A stretch of 64,000 bases of DNA, taken from the NCBI GenBank assembly GCA_046349915.1, contig JAXMBL010000007.1, positions 372,001 through 436,000 of the forward strand, in the 5' to 3' direction. Source of the stretch: CAIXSC01 sp046349915 (GTDB taxonomy: Bacteria > Planctomycetota > Planctomycetia > Pirellulales > Pirellulaceae). A model generated the notes under the pieces. It made no database searches and was not told the origin of the DNA. It saw only the letters and a program-made list of their open reading frames with translations. The position numbers and the translations under genes were made by a program. Positions within the stretch are counted from its first letter, which is position 1; each line of letters begins with the position of its first letter. Below, piece by piece: positions 54,448 to 63,235 of this stretch.

Positions 54448-55776
54448 ATGAGCGGCATGAAGACGGGCGGCGCGACGATGCAACCAGTGGGATTCGGCGA
54501 GGAGACCTTTGCGGCTTTCCTGGAAGCGCGACGCGAGCCCGATTGGCTGACCAATATCCGGCGCTCCGCGTGGGCTGATTTTCAGTCGATGCATTGGCCG
54601 GATCGGCGGGACGAAGAGTGGATTCGGACCGACATCCGCTTGTTTAAGCTCGATAAGTTTGCTCTTCCCTTCGAGCGATCCGCCGCTGCTTGCCCCGCGT
54701 CGCTACTGAGCAACGGCGTTACGCTAGCCGGCTCGACCGCCTCGCTGAATGGCTTCGCGCACGCCACGCAACTTGACGCTCGTTGGACGAGTCGAGGGGT
54801 GGTGTTCGGCGAGTTGGACGATCTGTTGCGCGAGCATGAGTCGCTGTTGCGGCCCTATCTGGAGCGACGATCACTGGATGGAAAACGAGATCGTTTCGCG
54901 GCTCTGCATGCGGCCTGCTGGACGGCGAGTCACGTGCTGTATGTGCCTCGCGGCGTTTGCATCGAAGAACCATTCCACATGCTCGCCGCGCTCAGCGAGG
55001 GCGGCGTCGACTTGGGCCGCACGCTGATCGTGCTGGAGGAGGGGGCGGAGGCGACCGTTCTGAATGAAACGCAGAGCGACTCGACGCGTTCCAGCGGTTT
55101 GCATTGCGGAGCGACGGAGATTCTGCTGAAGCCAGGGGCTCGCTTGCGGTACGTTCACTTGCAGGATTGGGGCCAGGGCGTCTGGCACTTTGCCCATCAG
55201 AAGGCAGTCGTGGAGCGAAATGCATCGCTGCAGTGGACGAGCGCCGCCATGGGCAGCCGGCTGGCGAAGGTCAACCAGCAAGTCGCCTTGGCCGCGCCGG
55301 ACGCGGAATGCCAAGTGAATGGCGTGTTGTTCACCGAAGGAAAACAGCATCTCTCGTATCACACTTTGCAGCATCACCAAGCGCCGCATTGCCGCAGCGA
55401 CTTTTTGTATAAGTCGGCGTTGCAAGACCAATCGCGAACCGTGTGGCGCGGGCTGATCAAGGTCGATCCGGGAGCGATGAAGACCGACGGTTATCAGCGG
55501 AACGATAATCTGCTGTTGTCGGCGTCGTCGCGAGCTGATTCCATTCCGGGCTTGGAAATTGAAGCGGATGATGTCCGGTGCACGCATGGTTCGACGACCA
55601 GTAAGGTGGACGAAGAACTTATTTTCTATTGCCAGTGCCGCGGGTTCACTCGACGCGAAGCGACTCGAGCCATCGTCACGGGTTTTTTCCAGCAAGTCTT
55701 CGATCGAATTACCATCGAGAGTGTGCGCGAAGCATTAGGGCTTGCGATCGGACGGCGAGTGCGCGAGTACGAATAA
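54448..55776 (+). CDS. sufD: Fe-S cluster assembly protein SufD
   Basis: Partner of SufB, 442 residues. The N-terminal helical part (PDWLTNIRRSAWADF) is followed by the beta-helix. The family-typical SYHTLQHHQAPHCRSD contains the conserved His residues at the SufB-SufD interface. VWRGLIKVDPGAMKTDGYQ and GSTTSKVDEELIFYCQCRG complete the C-terminal region. It lies 16 nt after sufB, with GAGGG upstream. Confidence 0.95.
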   Translation: MSGMKTGGATMQPVGFGEETFAAFLEARREPDWLTNIRRSAWADFQSMHWPDRRDEEWIRTDIRLFKLDKFALPFERSAAACPASLLSNGVTLAGSTASLNGFAHATQLDARWTSRGVVFGELDDLLREHESLLRPYLERRSLDGKRDRFAALHAACWTASHVLYVPRGVCIEEPFHMLAALSEGGVDLGRTLIVLEEGAEATVLNETQSDSTRSSGLHCGATEILLKPGARLRYVHLQDWGQGVWHFAHQKAVVERNASLQWTSAAMGSRLAKVNQQVALAAPDAECQVNGVLFTEGKQHLSYHTLQHHQAPHCRSDFLYKSALQDQSRTVWRGLIKVDPGAMKTDGYQRNDNLLLSASSRADSIPGLEIEADDVRCTHGSTTSKVDEELIFYCQCRGFTRREATRAIVTGFFQQVFDRITIESVREALGLAIGRRVREYE

Positions 55777-55797
55777 AGAGCTTGAAGGGCGGCGATT

Positions 55798-56598
55798 ATG
55801 GCGGATTTTGTGAAAGTAGCCTCCGTTGCGGATATTCCCGATCCTGGGAAGTTGATGCTGGAGATTGGCGAACGGCTGGTCGTGTTAGCTCATGTCGGTG
55901 GCCAGTTCTTTTGCATCGACGATGTCTGCACGCATGATGGCGGGCCTCTCGGAGAAGGGGCGCTCGAAGGCTACGAGATCGCTTGCCCGCGCCATGGCGC
56001 TAAATTCGACGTGCGTAATGGCTGCGCGAAGACGATGCCGGCGACCGAAAACACCGTTTCGCATGACGTGAAGGTGGATGGCGGCGAGATCTTTGTCCGC
56101 ATTCGCGAGAATTTAGGGGATGTCGGCGGAGCGAGTTCGGAAGCCGCGTCGTCAAATCAGGCCGTCTCCGGCGAAAAGTCGGGCGAATGTTGCGGAGGAA
56201 CCTCGACGGTTCTCTCGGCGTCTTCGATGAGCGGCGCGACGGTTTCGTCGGCCTGCTCGGCGGCGACGACTGGCGACGCTAGCCAGCTTTGCGAGGATCA
56301 TGTCCGCGAGGAACTCAAGCGAGTCATTGATCCCGAATTGTTTGTCAACATCGTCGACCTTGGTTTGGTTTACGATATCAATTTGAGTCCAATTCCCGAG
56401 GGAGGGACTAAGGTCAAGATCGACATGACGATGACCAGTCCAATGTGTCCCGCGGGCCCGCAGCTGATCGCTCAGTGCAAGCAGTTCGTGGGACAGATGG
56501 CGGGCGTGGGGCAGGTGGAAGTCAAGATTGTGATGGACCCGCCTTGGACGCCGGAAAAAATGACCGATGCGGCGCGGGATCATCTGGGAATTTTTTAG
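55798..56598 (+). CDS. Fusion of a Rieske [2Fe-2S] ferredoxin and a MIP18/SufT-like domain
   Basis: Protein of 266 residues with two clear domains. Residues 1-105 are a Rieske-type ferredoxin of the non-heme dioxygenase class: C44-T-H46 (DVCTHDGGPL) and C63-P-R-H66 (ACPRHGAKFD). A Ser/Ala/Cys-rich linker (105-162) has additional Cys residues (GECCGG). Residues ~166-266 are a MIP18/DUF59 domain, with RVIDPELFVNIVDLGLVYDI and MTSPMCPAGPQ carrying the conserved Cys (C217). MIP18 proteins such as SufT help mature Fe-S proteins, and the Rieske part could supply electrons. It ends the suf operon, 21 nt after sufD. Confidence 0.92.
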   Translation: MADFVKVASVADIPDPGKLMLEIGERLVVLAHVGGQFFCIDDVCTHDGGPLGEGALEGYEIACPRHGAKFDVRNGCAKTMPATENTVSHDVKVDGGEIFVRIRENLGDVGGASSEAASSNQAVSGEKSGECCGGTSTVLSASSMSGATVSSACSAATTGDASQLCEDHVREELKRVIDPELFVNIVDLGLVYDINLSPIPEGGTKVKIDMTMTSPMCPAGPQLIAQCKQFVGQMAGVGQVEVKIVMDPPWTPEKMTDAARDHLGIF

Positions 56599-56651
56599 TT
56601 GGCCTGACATCGGCCATCGTTGCCCAGGCTCTTTAGTTCCCGTCACTATGT

Positions 56652-57677
56652 TTGGCGTCTGTCGTGGATGTCGTTTGTCTTGAATACGCGACCGGCGGCG
56701 GCGGATATGAAGATCCCTCGGTGATCGCGAGCGACAGTCCTTTCCTACGGGAGGGGACTTTGATGCTGACGGCCGCGGTCGATGATTTGTTGGCTTGCCC
56801 TGGCGTGCGGGTCACAGTGTTGTTGGACCGGCGACTGACGGTATTGAGCGATCGGCCCATCGAGCGAGTCGTCGTCGGGTCTCATTCAGAAATGCTCGAT
56901 CGTCTATCCACCTTGACGGCGTTTGCGCACGCAACGCTGTTGATTGCTCCCGAGTGCGGGGGAGTTCTCGAGGATTTGACGAAGCGGGTGGAGCAAGCGG
57001 GTGGGCGACTGTTGAGTCCCGATAGTCGAGTCGTACGCTTGGCTTCGGACAAACAGTCAACGGCGGAGTGGCTTCTTGCTCGGGGCGTCCCAGCACCGCG
57101 CGGAGTTCGCTTGTCGCCTGGCGAATCACTGCCGTCTGAATTCAATTACCCCGCGGTGCTCAAGCCAGTGGATGGAGCGGGGTCGCATCGAATTCAGCGA
57201 CTGAGCGGCAAGGGAGAATGCACTCACGCACCACGCGATGGGAGTGGATGGCGACTCGAACGCTATTGCGAAGGGCGTGCTGCGAGCGTATCTGTGCTCA
57301 GCACACCGCAGGGCCATTTTGCTCTTCCCGCTGCCTGGCAGCATCTGACGGATGATGGAACGTTCAACTATTGCGGTGGTACGACGCCGATCCCCGAGCC
57401 ATGGAATCAGCGAGCCATTGGGTTGGCGCTGCGAGCGGCCGCGGCTTTGCCGCCATACCAGGGTTATCTGGGGTTCGATTTGGTCTTGGGCTCGGCGGAC
57501 GATGGTCGCGACGATGTGGTGATCGAAGTGAATCCACGAATCACCACTTCTTACATCGGCGTCCGACAGGTCGTCCGCGAAAACCTCATGATGCCGCTGC
57601 TGGGGGCGGCCATGTTTGATCGAACTGACAATTGGACGTGGCGTCGCTACGCGGCGAACCCCGTGCGGTTTGGTTGA
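56652..57677 (+). CDS. ATP-grasp ligase, MfnD/COG1821-like
   Basis: Predicted ATP-dependent carboxylate-amine ligase of 341 residues. The N-terminal region begins CLEYATGGG, typical of the COG1821 branch that includes archaeal tyramine-glutamate ligase MfnD (methanofuran synthesis). The ATP-grasp core shows LASDKQSTAEWL, YPAVLKPVDGAGS, a C-terminal GYLGFDLVLG strand, and the metal site VVIEVNPRITTSYIG. Planctomycetes carry archaeal-like C1-carrier genes, so a methanofuran-like coenzyme role is possible, but no other such gene lies near. The start is uncertain: TTG 56652 or GTG 56664, with no clear ribosome binding site. The nearby ATG at 56648 is out of frame. Confidence 0.8.
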   Translation: MASVVDVVCLEYATGGGGYEDPSVIASDSPFLREGTLMLTAAVDDLLACPGVRVTVLLDRRLTVLSDRPIERVVVGSHSEMLDRLSTLTAFAHATLLIAPECGGVLEDLTKRVEQAGGRLLSPDSRVVRLASDKQSTAEWLLARGVPAPRGVRLSPGESLPSEFNYPAVLKPVDGAGSHRIQRLSGKGECTHAPRDGSGWRLERYCEGRAASVSVLSTPQGHFALPAAWQHLTDDGTFNYCGGTTPIPEPWNQRAIGLALRAAAALPPYQGYLGFDLVLGSADDGRDDVVIEVNPRITTSYIGVRQVVRENLMMPLLGAAMFDRTDNWTWRRYAANPVRFG

Positions 57678-57742
57678 GACAGCCGTCCTTATCCGCGTCA
57701 TCCGCGCGATCCGTGGTTGACCGCCTTCCGCGGTTTCGCCAT

Positions 57743-58255
57743 TCACGAAACGGGCATCGCTTCGTCCGTCGACTCGTTCAGCGTCACACCGCGATCAAAA
57801 CACAGATAATGCAACAGCAGGGGAAGCTCATACAACGCCAGCATGAATGCGAGCGCGGGCCCCTTGCGGTATTTGCCCGCGAACTCGCTCATGTCGAGTT
57901 CCCGGCGATAAACTCGATGTTGCCAGATTTGTAGTCGATGACTCGCGAGGATGATCAGGAGATAGAGCCAGATAGAGACCGCGGGAAGCTGGCTGGCGGC
58001 CAAAGTGAGCGCGACGATTGCGGCCGCCGTGACCGCGAATGTGCGGACGGGTAGGTTAGGCAAGAGCATCAGCAGATAGGCGACGAGGAGCCCGCCCACA
58101 ATCAAGGAAGCGTACGGCAACATCAGGCCGAGCGCGAGGAGCGAGAGATAGATGCCCACGACCGACGCCAGATGCAGCACATTAATGCCGAATTCCGAGT
58201 GGCGTCGAAGGTGGCGACGGTAGAGTTCCATGAAGTGAACGGAAAGCGGATTCAT
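57743..58255 (-). CDS. Small multi-pass membrane protein, possibly DUF962/Mpo1-like
   Basis: Protein of 170 residues with about four to five membrane helices. Near the N-terminus YRRHLRRHSEFGINVLHLASVVG has the His/Asn/His spacing seen in DUF962 (Mpo1-like, fatty-acid alpha-oxidation) proteins. The C-terminal part (LQIWQHRVYRRELDMSEF, then KYRKGPALAF and YELPLLLHYL) does not fit that family well, so the assignment is tentative. The gene overlaps the aminotransferase stop codon by 4 nt (ATGA) and is the last of the five-gene operon. Confidence 0.55.
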   Translation of the reverse strand: MNPLSVHFMELYRRHLRRHSEFGINVLHLASVVGIYLSLLALGLMLPYASLIVGGLLVAYLLMLLPNLPVRTFAVTAAAIVALTLAASQLPAVSIWLYLLIILASHRLQIWQHRVYRRELDMSEFAGKYRKGPALAFMLALYELPLLLHYLCFDRGVTLNESTDEAMPVS

Positions 58256-60483
58256 AGAGCCTCCTGGCAGGCGTTTGCTTGACGTTGGATCGAAAGCCTG
58301 GGAATGCCGAGTTGTTGACGGAGGGCCGAGTGGGCGACTCGATAGAGAGGCCGACTCAAGGCTGAAATTAGTGTTTCGCTGAACAGATCGATTTCGTCGT
58401 CGGTGATGGTGAGCGGTGGGGTGAACTTCAACACGTTGGGCTCGTATTGACAGAAACCGCCCAAGACGGGGAATCGCGGATTGTTCAGCAGCTCGGACAG
58501 ATACAGTTGAGCGACCAAGGACCGCGACAGTGGGACGAAGGGAGTCGGGAGCGAGATTTCAATCCCTAACAGGAGTCCGTAGCAACGAACGCCAGCAATC
58601 CGCGGGCACTCTTTGGTCCAACCGCTGATGATACGTTCCAATCGCAGCCCTTTCCGCATGACTTCCGCCGAAAGGTCTGACGCTGATGCTCGACGCAATG
58701 TGTTGAGCAGCGTGCGGTCGGCGGCCTCGTAGCGATAACGGCGGCGCAGCCAGTCCGGGAGATCGCAACCACGTTCTTTCAACCGCTCTTGAATGGCGGA
58801 AGAATAAAGCGTCAATGCGGTCGGAATCATCATGTCCGAGGCGCCTTTGCCGATCGTCGCCAGGTCTGGCTTCAGGCCCACTGTTTCGCAACGGAGAAAA
58901 GGCCCCGTTCGGAAGAGTCCTGTCTGAATCTCGTCGACGAACAACAAGCAAGCGTGGCGTTCGCGTAGTTCGACGAGTCGTTGGATGACAAGGGGAGGAA
59001 GCGGCTTCACTCCGCCAACTCCTTGGATCAACTCCAACTGCACCACGCCAATCGGATAGTCGCGAAACGCCGCTTCGATCTTTTGCAGCGAGTCATGACG
59101 AAAGGGATCGACGCAAACGCGTTTGGGATAAAGCGGACCAACATGGCGCTTGTAGAATGCCTTGGAAGTACCGGTGAGCGCCATCAGGGTCTTGCCGCCG
59201 AATCCTCCTTCCAAGGTCAGGACGTAATCGCGCGGCGCTTGGCTAGCCAACGCCATTCGCAGGGCGCTTTCGACCGCCGACGCGCCGCTGACCGCTGGCG
59301 CCGCGTGCTCGAGGCCCGTCAGTGACCGCAGACGTTCGGCCAGTTCCGTCTCCATATCCGCGAATTCTTGATGAGCTCGGAGTTCCCGCGAGTAGGTTGG
59401 CGGGTTATGTCCGCGAATGCTGCATGCGACGCCCGCGACCGCGTCAAACACTCGCGAGCCGCGCAAAGAAAAGTAATGCCCCGCTGCTCGCACGGGTTCA
59501 CGGTCGCCGCCCGTGGCGGCGGCCAATCGCGCGAGCGAGCGGCTGAACAGCGACTCGAAGGTTGACCGGCGGAACGCCGGATCGGACTCGATGCGGGCGA
59601 GCGTCGCCGCTTGGCTCGCCATGAATTCCGGATCGCGTTGACCGAGGCAGCGCAGGAAGTGGATCGCCGCCACGGAATTCGGCTGGAATGTCGTGGAATG
59701 GAACGTCGCCATGCCTCGACGATTCCAATGACGAAAGAGCCGCTTGGTCGCGGCGAAGGCGCCGAACGGCAGTTCGCCCCCGGTAAATCGGTCGTCGAAC
59801 ACAACCACGTCGGGAGGGCGACTTGCCACTCGCGACGCGGAATCGGTCATCTGGGTGTCGGCCAGCACGACAAGATGTGGTCTTGGCTTTCCACTCGATT
59901 TGTTGTCGAAGGGAGCGACGACGCGACCGTCTTCCGTTTTCAACGCGGTTCGCGAGGCGACAACGAAACCCAGGGGATGATTCTCTGCTGTCGGCAACTC
60001 CGTTTGCAGCCGTTGGGATCGCCGATACTCAATTCCCGGCAAATACTCCAGACGCAACTTTTGCGAGCGATCCTCCGCGGAGTCGATAATTGTCTCGGAG
60101 AAGTAGGGGCAAAACTCCGCATCGTCCAAGACGAGTCCCACGGCGGGCAGGCTCTCTTGATTCGCGGCGTACCGAAGCAGTTTGATGGCGCCGCTGAGCG
60201 CTTCCTCGCCGCTGTTGGCCAGGAATACCTGATAACCTTCGCTGTCTCGCGTCGTGGGCCACGCTTCTTGGATCATTGCGTTGAGGCAGTGGCACGCTTG
60301 CGCGACGTACGGGTTCAGGTAGATGCGAAGGAAGTTCGGGATTCGTTCGCGTATCAGACGATCACACGTGTCCGCGACCGCCTCGACCGCCTGATGCGCC
60401 GGAATCAGCGGATCTTCTTGGGGGACGCTCGCGCTTGGGGCGGCCTCGCTAGAGACTGTGCTTACCAGGGTTGATTCGGGCAT
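58252..60483 (-). CDS. Tandem class III aminotransferase (degenerate N-terminal copy, intact C-terminal copy)
   Basis: Protein of 743 residues, nearly twice the usual ~430. The ATG at 60483 has AAGGAG 9 nt upstream, inside the preceding gene. The C-terminal half (from ~335) is a complete PLP-dependent fold-type I enzyme: SGASAVESALRMAL, FVDEIQTGLFRTG (517-529) and the PLP Lys in ATIGKGASDMM (K546). The N-terminal half keeps recognisable pieces (LANSGEEALSGAIKLLR, VVFDDRFTGGELPFGA, FHSTTFQPNS) but lacks an obvious PLP lysine, so it is probably a structural or regulatory pseudoenzyme domain. The amine donor and acceptor are unknown. It sits between an FAD oxidoreductase and a small membrane protein. 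Confidence 0.85.
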   Translation of the reverse strand: MPESTLVSTVSSEAAPSASVPQEDPLIPAHQAVEAVADTCDRLIRERIPNFLRIYLNPYVAQACHCLNAMIQEAWPTTRDSEGYQVFLANSGEEALSGAIKLLRYAANQESLPAVGLVLDDAEFCPYFSETIIDSAEDRSQKLRLEYLPGIEYRRSQRLQTELPTAENHPLGFVVASRTALKTEDGRVVAPFDNKSSGKPRPHLVVLADTQMTDSASRVASRPPDVVVFDDRFTGGELPFGAFAATKRLFRHWNRRGMATFHSTTFQPNSVAAIHFLRCLGQRDPEFMASQAATLARIESDPAFRRSTFESLFSRSLARLAAATGGDREPVRAAGHYFSLRGSRVFDAVAGVACSIRGHNPPTYSRELRAHQEFADMETELAERLRSLTGLEHAAPAVSGASAVESALRMALASQAPRDYVLTLEGGFGGKTLMALTGTSKAFYKRHVGPLYPKRVCVDPFRHDSLQKIEAAFRDYPIGVVQLELIQGVGGVKPLPPLVIQRLVELRERHACLLFVDEIQTGLFRTGPFLRCETVGLKPDLATIGKGASDMMIPTALTLYSSAIQERLKERGCDLPDWLRRRYRYEAADRTLLNTLRRASASDLSAEVMRKGLRLERIISGWTKECPRIAGVRCYGLLLGIEISLPTPFVPLSRSLVAQLYLSELLNNPRFPVLGGFCQYEPNVLKFTPPLTITDDEIDLFSETLISALSRPLYRVAHSALRQQLGIPRLSIQRQANACQEAL

Positions 60484-62311
60484 GGGGCAAGTGCTCCTTG
60501 AGAAAAGCCGCGAACAAGGCTCTTTGCGAGCGTTTGAGAAATAAGTCAACGGATACTCGATCACCGTCGCCGAAGGGGGAGTGAGGCAGGCCATCGCGAC
60601 GAGCGACGCGGAGTTGGATTTTCGCGAGTGGCAGCGTGTCGTGAGCTTGCCAGAATGCCACGAATTCCGACTCGTTCAGAAACAGTTCCACATGATGCCC
60701 AAACTCACGGACGTACCAGTGGAACAGCCAAGCGGCGCCGGGGGTCTCCTCGATGCGATCCCAAATTCGTCCGATTCCGTCACGCGGTGTTTCCAGGGCG
60801 TCGGGCGCCGCCGCCGTAGTGGCGAAATACTCATTCACCTCGACCGCGGTCGAACGCCCACGCGACTTGCGCAATTCGATATTGTCGGCGGAGGTCTGGG
60901 TCAGCAGTTTCCAGAGATCGCGTGCGTCGGGAATATCGAGTTTTCGGCGTCGGACGTGGAATCGTGATTGGTCGCGAATTCGCAGGCGAAGCCGCAGCAC
61001 CAAGACGCCGCTCGCGGGATGGTACATCCATTGTTCGAACTGACCGTCGCCCCGTCGCGCGCGGCGTATTTGATCGACAGTCGGGTCATAAACGAGCACT
61101 TCCTGGATGGAGTCGCCCAACGTGGAGGCCTGACTTCCCGATCCGTGGATTGGAACCATGAAGCAGGTCCCCAAGCCGATGTACGAGTAGTTGGGGACGA
61201 CTGAGAGTTCCTTGCCGTGCGAGCGGAGCGTCTCTGTTACTTGCTTGAGAGTCACGCCGGCATCGACCGTCAGGAGATTGCCTCGTACGCGTAGGCGTCT
61301 TCCCGACTGGGTGGTGCGCACGACCGTGCGACCAGGGTATTTCCAACCGAAATGCACGACGCCCGTATTGTGACCCGCGAGGGCGACGTGGCGATGATTC
61401 GGGGCGCGATACCACCTGAGCAACTCGGCCACGCTGTTGGGGGACAACGTGGAAATCCGCCAAGGTCTCGCTCGCCGCATGACAACCATGAGGGCGGCGA
61501 ACAGAATCGCGAGCACTTGTCTTGCCCCCAGGTAGGCCGCGACTTGACAAAGCGACCTTGTGAGCGATGACTGGGCGCGTCGTTCCGCGAACTCGTCCAG
61601 CACCTTGCCTACAGGTCGATTGGCGCCCAGCAAGGCGCGCGGGACGGCAAATCGACTGGGCGCGGCCGCGAACAGCGACGCCAGCGTCTCGCGCAGTTCT
61701 TCCAGGGTAGGAAAGACGCTGGCGAGGCTGTTCGGCGCGAGCGGCGCGAAGTTTGACCAACTGGCCAGCCAGCCGGGGTACTGGCGAGAGCTGTCGACGA
61801 CTTGGCCGACCCGCAATGATCCAACTTCAATTTCCGAGGATTCTCCCAAGATTCGCACCGACTCCGCCTCCCAGCGTGCATACGATTCCTCGTCGCGCCA
61901 GTAGTCCGCGCAGGAACTAAGCACGCAAATCCGCCGCGCGCCCGCGTTCTTCGCGATCTCGCGGCAACTGGCCAGCCACCCTCGCGCGAAACTTGATGGC
62001 GCCGAAGGAAGGATCAAAGCCACGTTGTCCGACATCGGCCACTTGTCAGCGGAAACGGCAATCAAGTCGGCTTGCCGGAGAGGACGCGAGGCGACGGAGT
62101 TCAAAGGGGCGGTGGAGTTCAATGGAGCGGCGGATGCGTCGTCCGCGATGACGAGTGTCGTGCCCAGAGTCGCAGGCCACGCGGAGGCCAAGCCGATTCC
62201 AAGGGAATTCGTGGGATCGACGATGATGAGGTCGTAACGGGGAGGCGTTCCGGCGATCATCGCGGGAGTGTTACGCGGCGAGAGAGTATCCGCCAAGGAA
62301 GAGGCGTTCAT
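60449..62311 (-). CDS. FAD-linked oxidoreductase with an extra N-terminal nucleotide-binding-like domain
   Basis: Protein of 620 residues. Its ATG at 62311 overlaps the decarboxylase stop codon (ATGA). Residues ~20-200 look Rossmann-like (YDLIIVDPTNSLGIGLASAW, with a strand-helix pattern similar to NAD-dependent epimerases). A hydrophobic helix lies at ~255-278. From about 285 there is an FAD_binding_4 (PCMH-type) domain: HRHVALAGHNTGVVHFG, LLTVDAGVTLKQV, PIHGSGSQASTLGDSI. The C-terminal ~200 residues resemble the cap of alditol- or gulonolactone-type oxidases. The covalent-flavin His is not certain. The substrate is unknown. Confidence 0.8.
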   Translation of the reverse strand: MNASSLADTLSPRNTPAMIAGTPPRYDLIIVDPTNSLGIGLASAWPATLGTTLVIADDASAAPLNSTAPLNSVASRPLRQADLIAVSADKWPMSDNVALILPSAPSSFARGWLASCREIAKNAGARRICVLSSCADYWRDEESYARWEAESVRILGESSEIEVGSLRVGQVVDSSRQYPGWLASWSNFAPLAPNSLASVFPTLEELRETLASLFAAAPSRFAVPRALLGANRPVGKVLDEFAERRAQSSLTRSLCQVAAYLGARQVLAILFAALMVVMRRARPWRISTLSPNSVAELLRWYRAPNHRHVALAGHNTGVVHFGWKYPGRTVVRTTQSGRRLRVRGNLLTVDAGVTLKQVTETLRSHGKELSVVPNYSYIGLGTCFMVPIHGSGSQASTLGDSIQEVLVYDPTVDQIRRARRGDGQFEQWMYHPASGVLVLRLRLRIRDQSRFHVRRRKLDIPDARDLWKLLTQTSADNIELRKSRGRSTAVEVNEYFATTAAAPDALETPRDGIGRIWDRIEETPGAAWLFHWYVREFGHHVELFLNESEFVAFWQAHDTLPLAKIQLRVARRDGLPHSPFGDGDRVSVDLFLKRSQRALFAAFLKEHLPHARINPGKHSL

Positions 62312-63213
62312 GACGATCGCTCCGATGGGACAGTTGACGCAAACGCTGGCTGCCCGTAGATGACTTGGTCGTTCGCGGCCAACAGCGGCCGGAGGGCCGC
62401 CTCGCGCTCGGCAAGTAGGATCACGGTCGATCCCAACTCGAAAGTCGCGATCCATTGCCCCGCGTCCAACGGCAGGGGCGAGGACCACTGGCGTCGAGTG
62501 ACTTTGCGCCGCGAGAATCGCCAGGAAACTCCCAGGGGAAACGTGATGTGGCCCACTCCCCAGCCCGCGACCATAACCAGGATGTATTCGCCGAATTCCG
62601 ACCGCATCCTCATCACGATGCGCTCGTTCAGCGTGAAAACAGGAAACTCGCGCCGCTGGTATGGTGGATGGACCAGCAGGCGTCCACCCGGCACATGTGC
62701 GATCTCAAGCAGTTCGCTGGCGGCTGGCGCAAATACTCGATGGCAATCCGCCGGCGAGAGAAAGATGACGGCGAAACAACCGCCTCGAAAAGGCTCCGTG
62801 TTGAACCCAGGCAAGAGGGAACTGGCCGAGTACTCGATGTCTTTCACCGTGAACGTCGTGTGTGGAGTCAGTTCGCCAATCTCTTGGACTCGGCCGTCGC
62901 AGGGGGCGAGCAGCGAATGGGGAAGCATGGCGATGGGGCGGAGTTCGGGACGAACGCCGCGGGTAAACAGTTCATTGACGGATCGGAAGTCCGCCAATGG
63001 CCGGTCCAATTCGTGTTCGGCGAGCGGCGAGTACTTCTTTCCGTAAATCGTGCGATAAACATGCTCCCGCAGCGTCCTCGTTGGAATGGGCACGCGCGAT
63101 AAGTGCACGCCGAGCGCCGCGAGGCACATGCGCCACGTGCCGCCGTGAATGAGGCTGGCTTGGCGTGTTTGCTCGCGGCGTGCGCTGATTCTTGAAGGCA
63201 TCGGAGAAGTCAT
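62308..63213 (-). CDS. Phosphatidylserine decarboxylase-like protein
   Basis: Pyruvoyl-dependent decarboxylase of about 301 residues. The catalytic triad is visible: APCDGRV (D106), FLSPADCHRVFAP (H158), and the self-cleavage/pyruvoyl site FELGSTVIL (Leu-Gly-Ser-Thr, S262). FRSVNELFTR and VAGWGVGHI are family motifs. Housekeeping PSD makes phosphatidylethanolamine. Here the gene is embedded in an oxidoreductase/aminotransferase operon, so it may act on a different phospho-amino-acid lipid. The start at 63213 (22 nt after the upstream stop codon) is likely; the Met at 63201 is an alternative. Confidence 0.85.
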   Translation of the reverse strand: MTSPMPSRISARREQTRQASLIHGGTWRMCLAALGVHLSRVPIPTRTLREHVYRTIYGKKYSPLAEHELDRPLADFRSVNELFTRGVRPELRPIAMLPHSLLAPCDGRVQEIGELTPHTTFTVKDIEYSASSLLPGFNTEPFRGGCFAVIFLSPADCHRVFAPAASELLEIAHVPGGRLLVHPPYQRREFPVFTLNERIVMRMRSEFGEYILVMVAGWGVGHITFPLGVSWRFSRRKVTRRQWSSPLPLDAGQWIATFELGSTVILLAEREAALRPLLAANDQVIYGQPAFASTVPSERSS

Positions 63214-63235
63214 CCGGAGATCCGCTTCCCAGGGG

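Noticed and set aside
53028..54554. Minus-strand frame of ~508 codons opposite sufB
   Set aside because: sufB is unambiguous on the plus strand. The antisense product has no recognisable motif.
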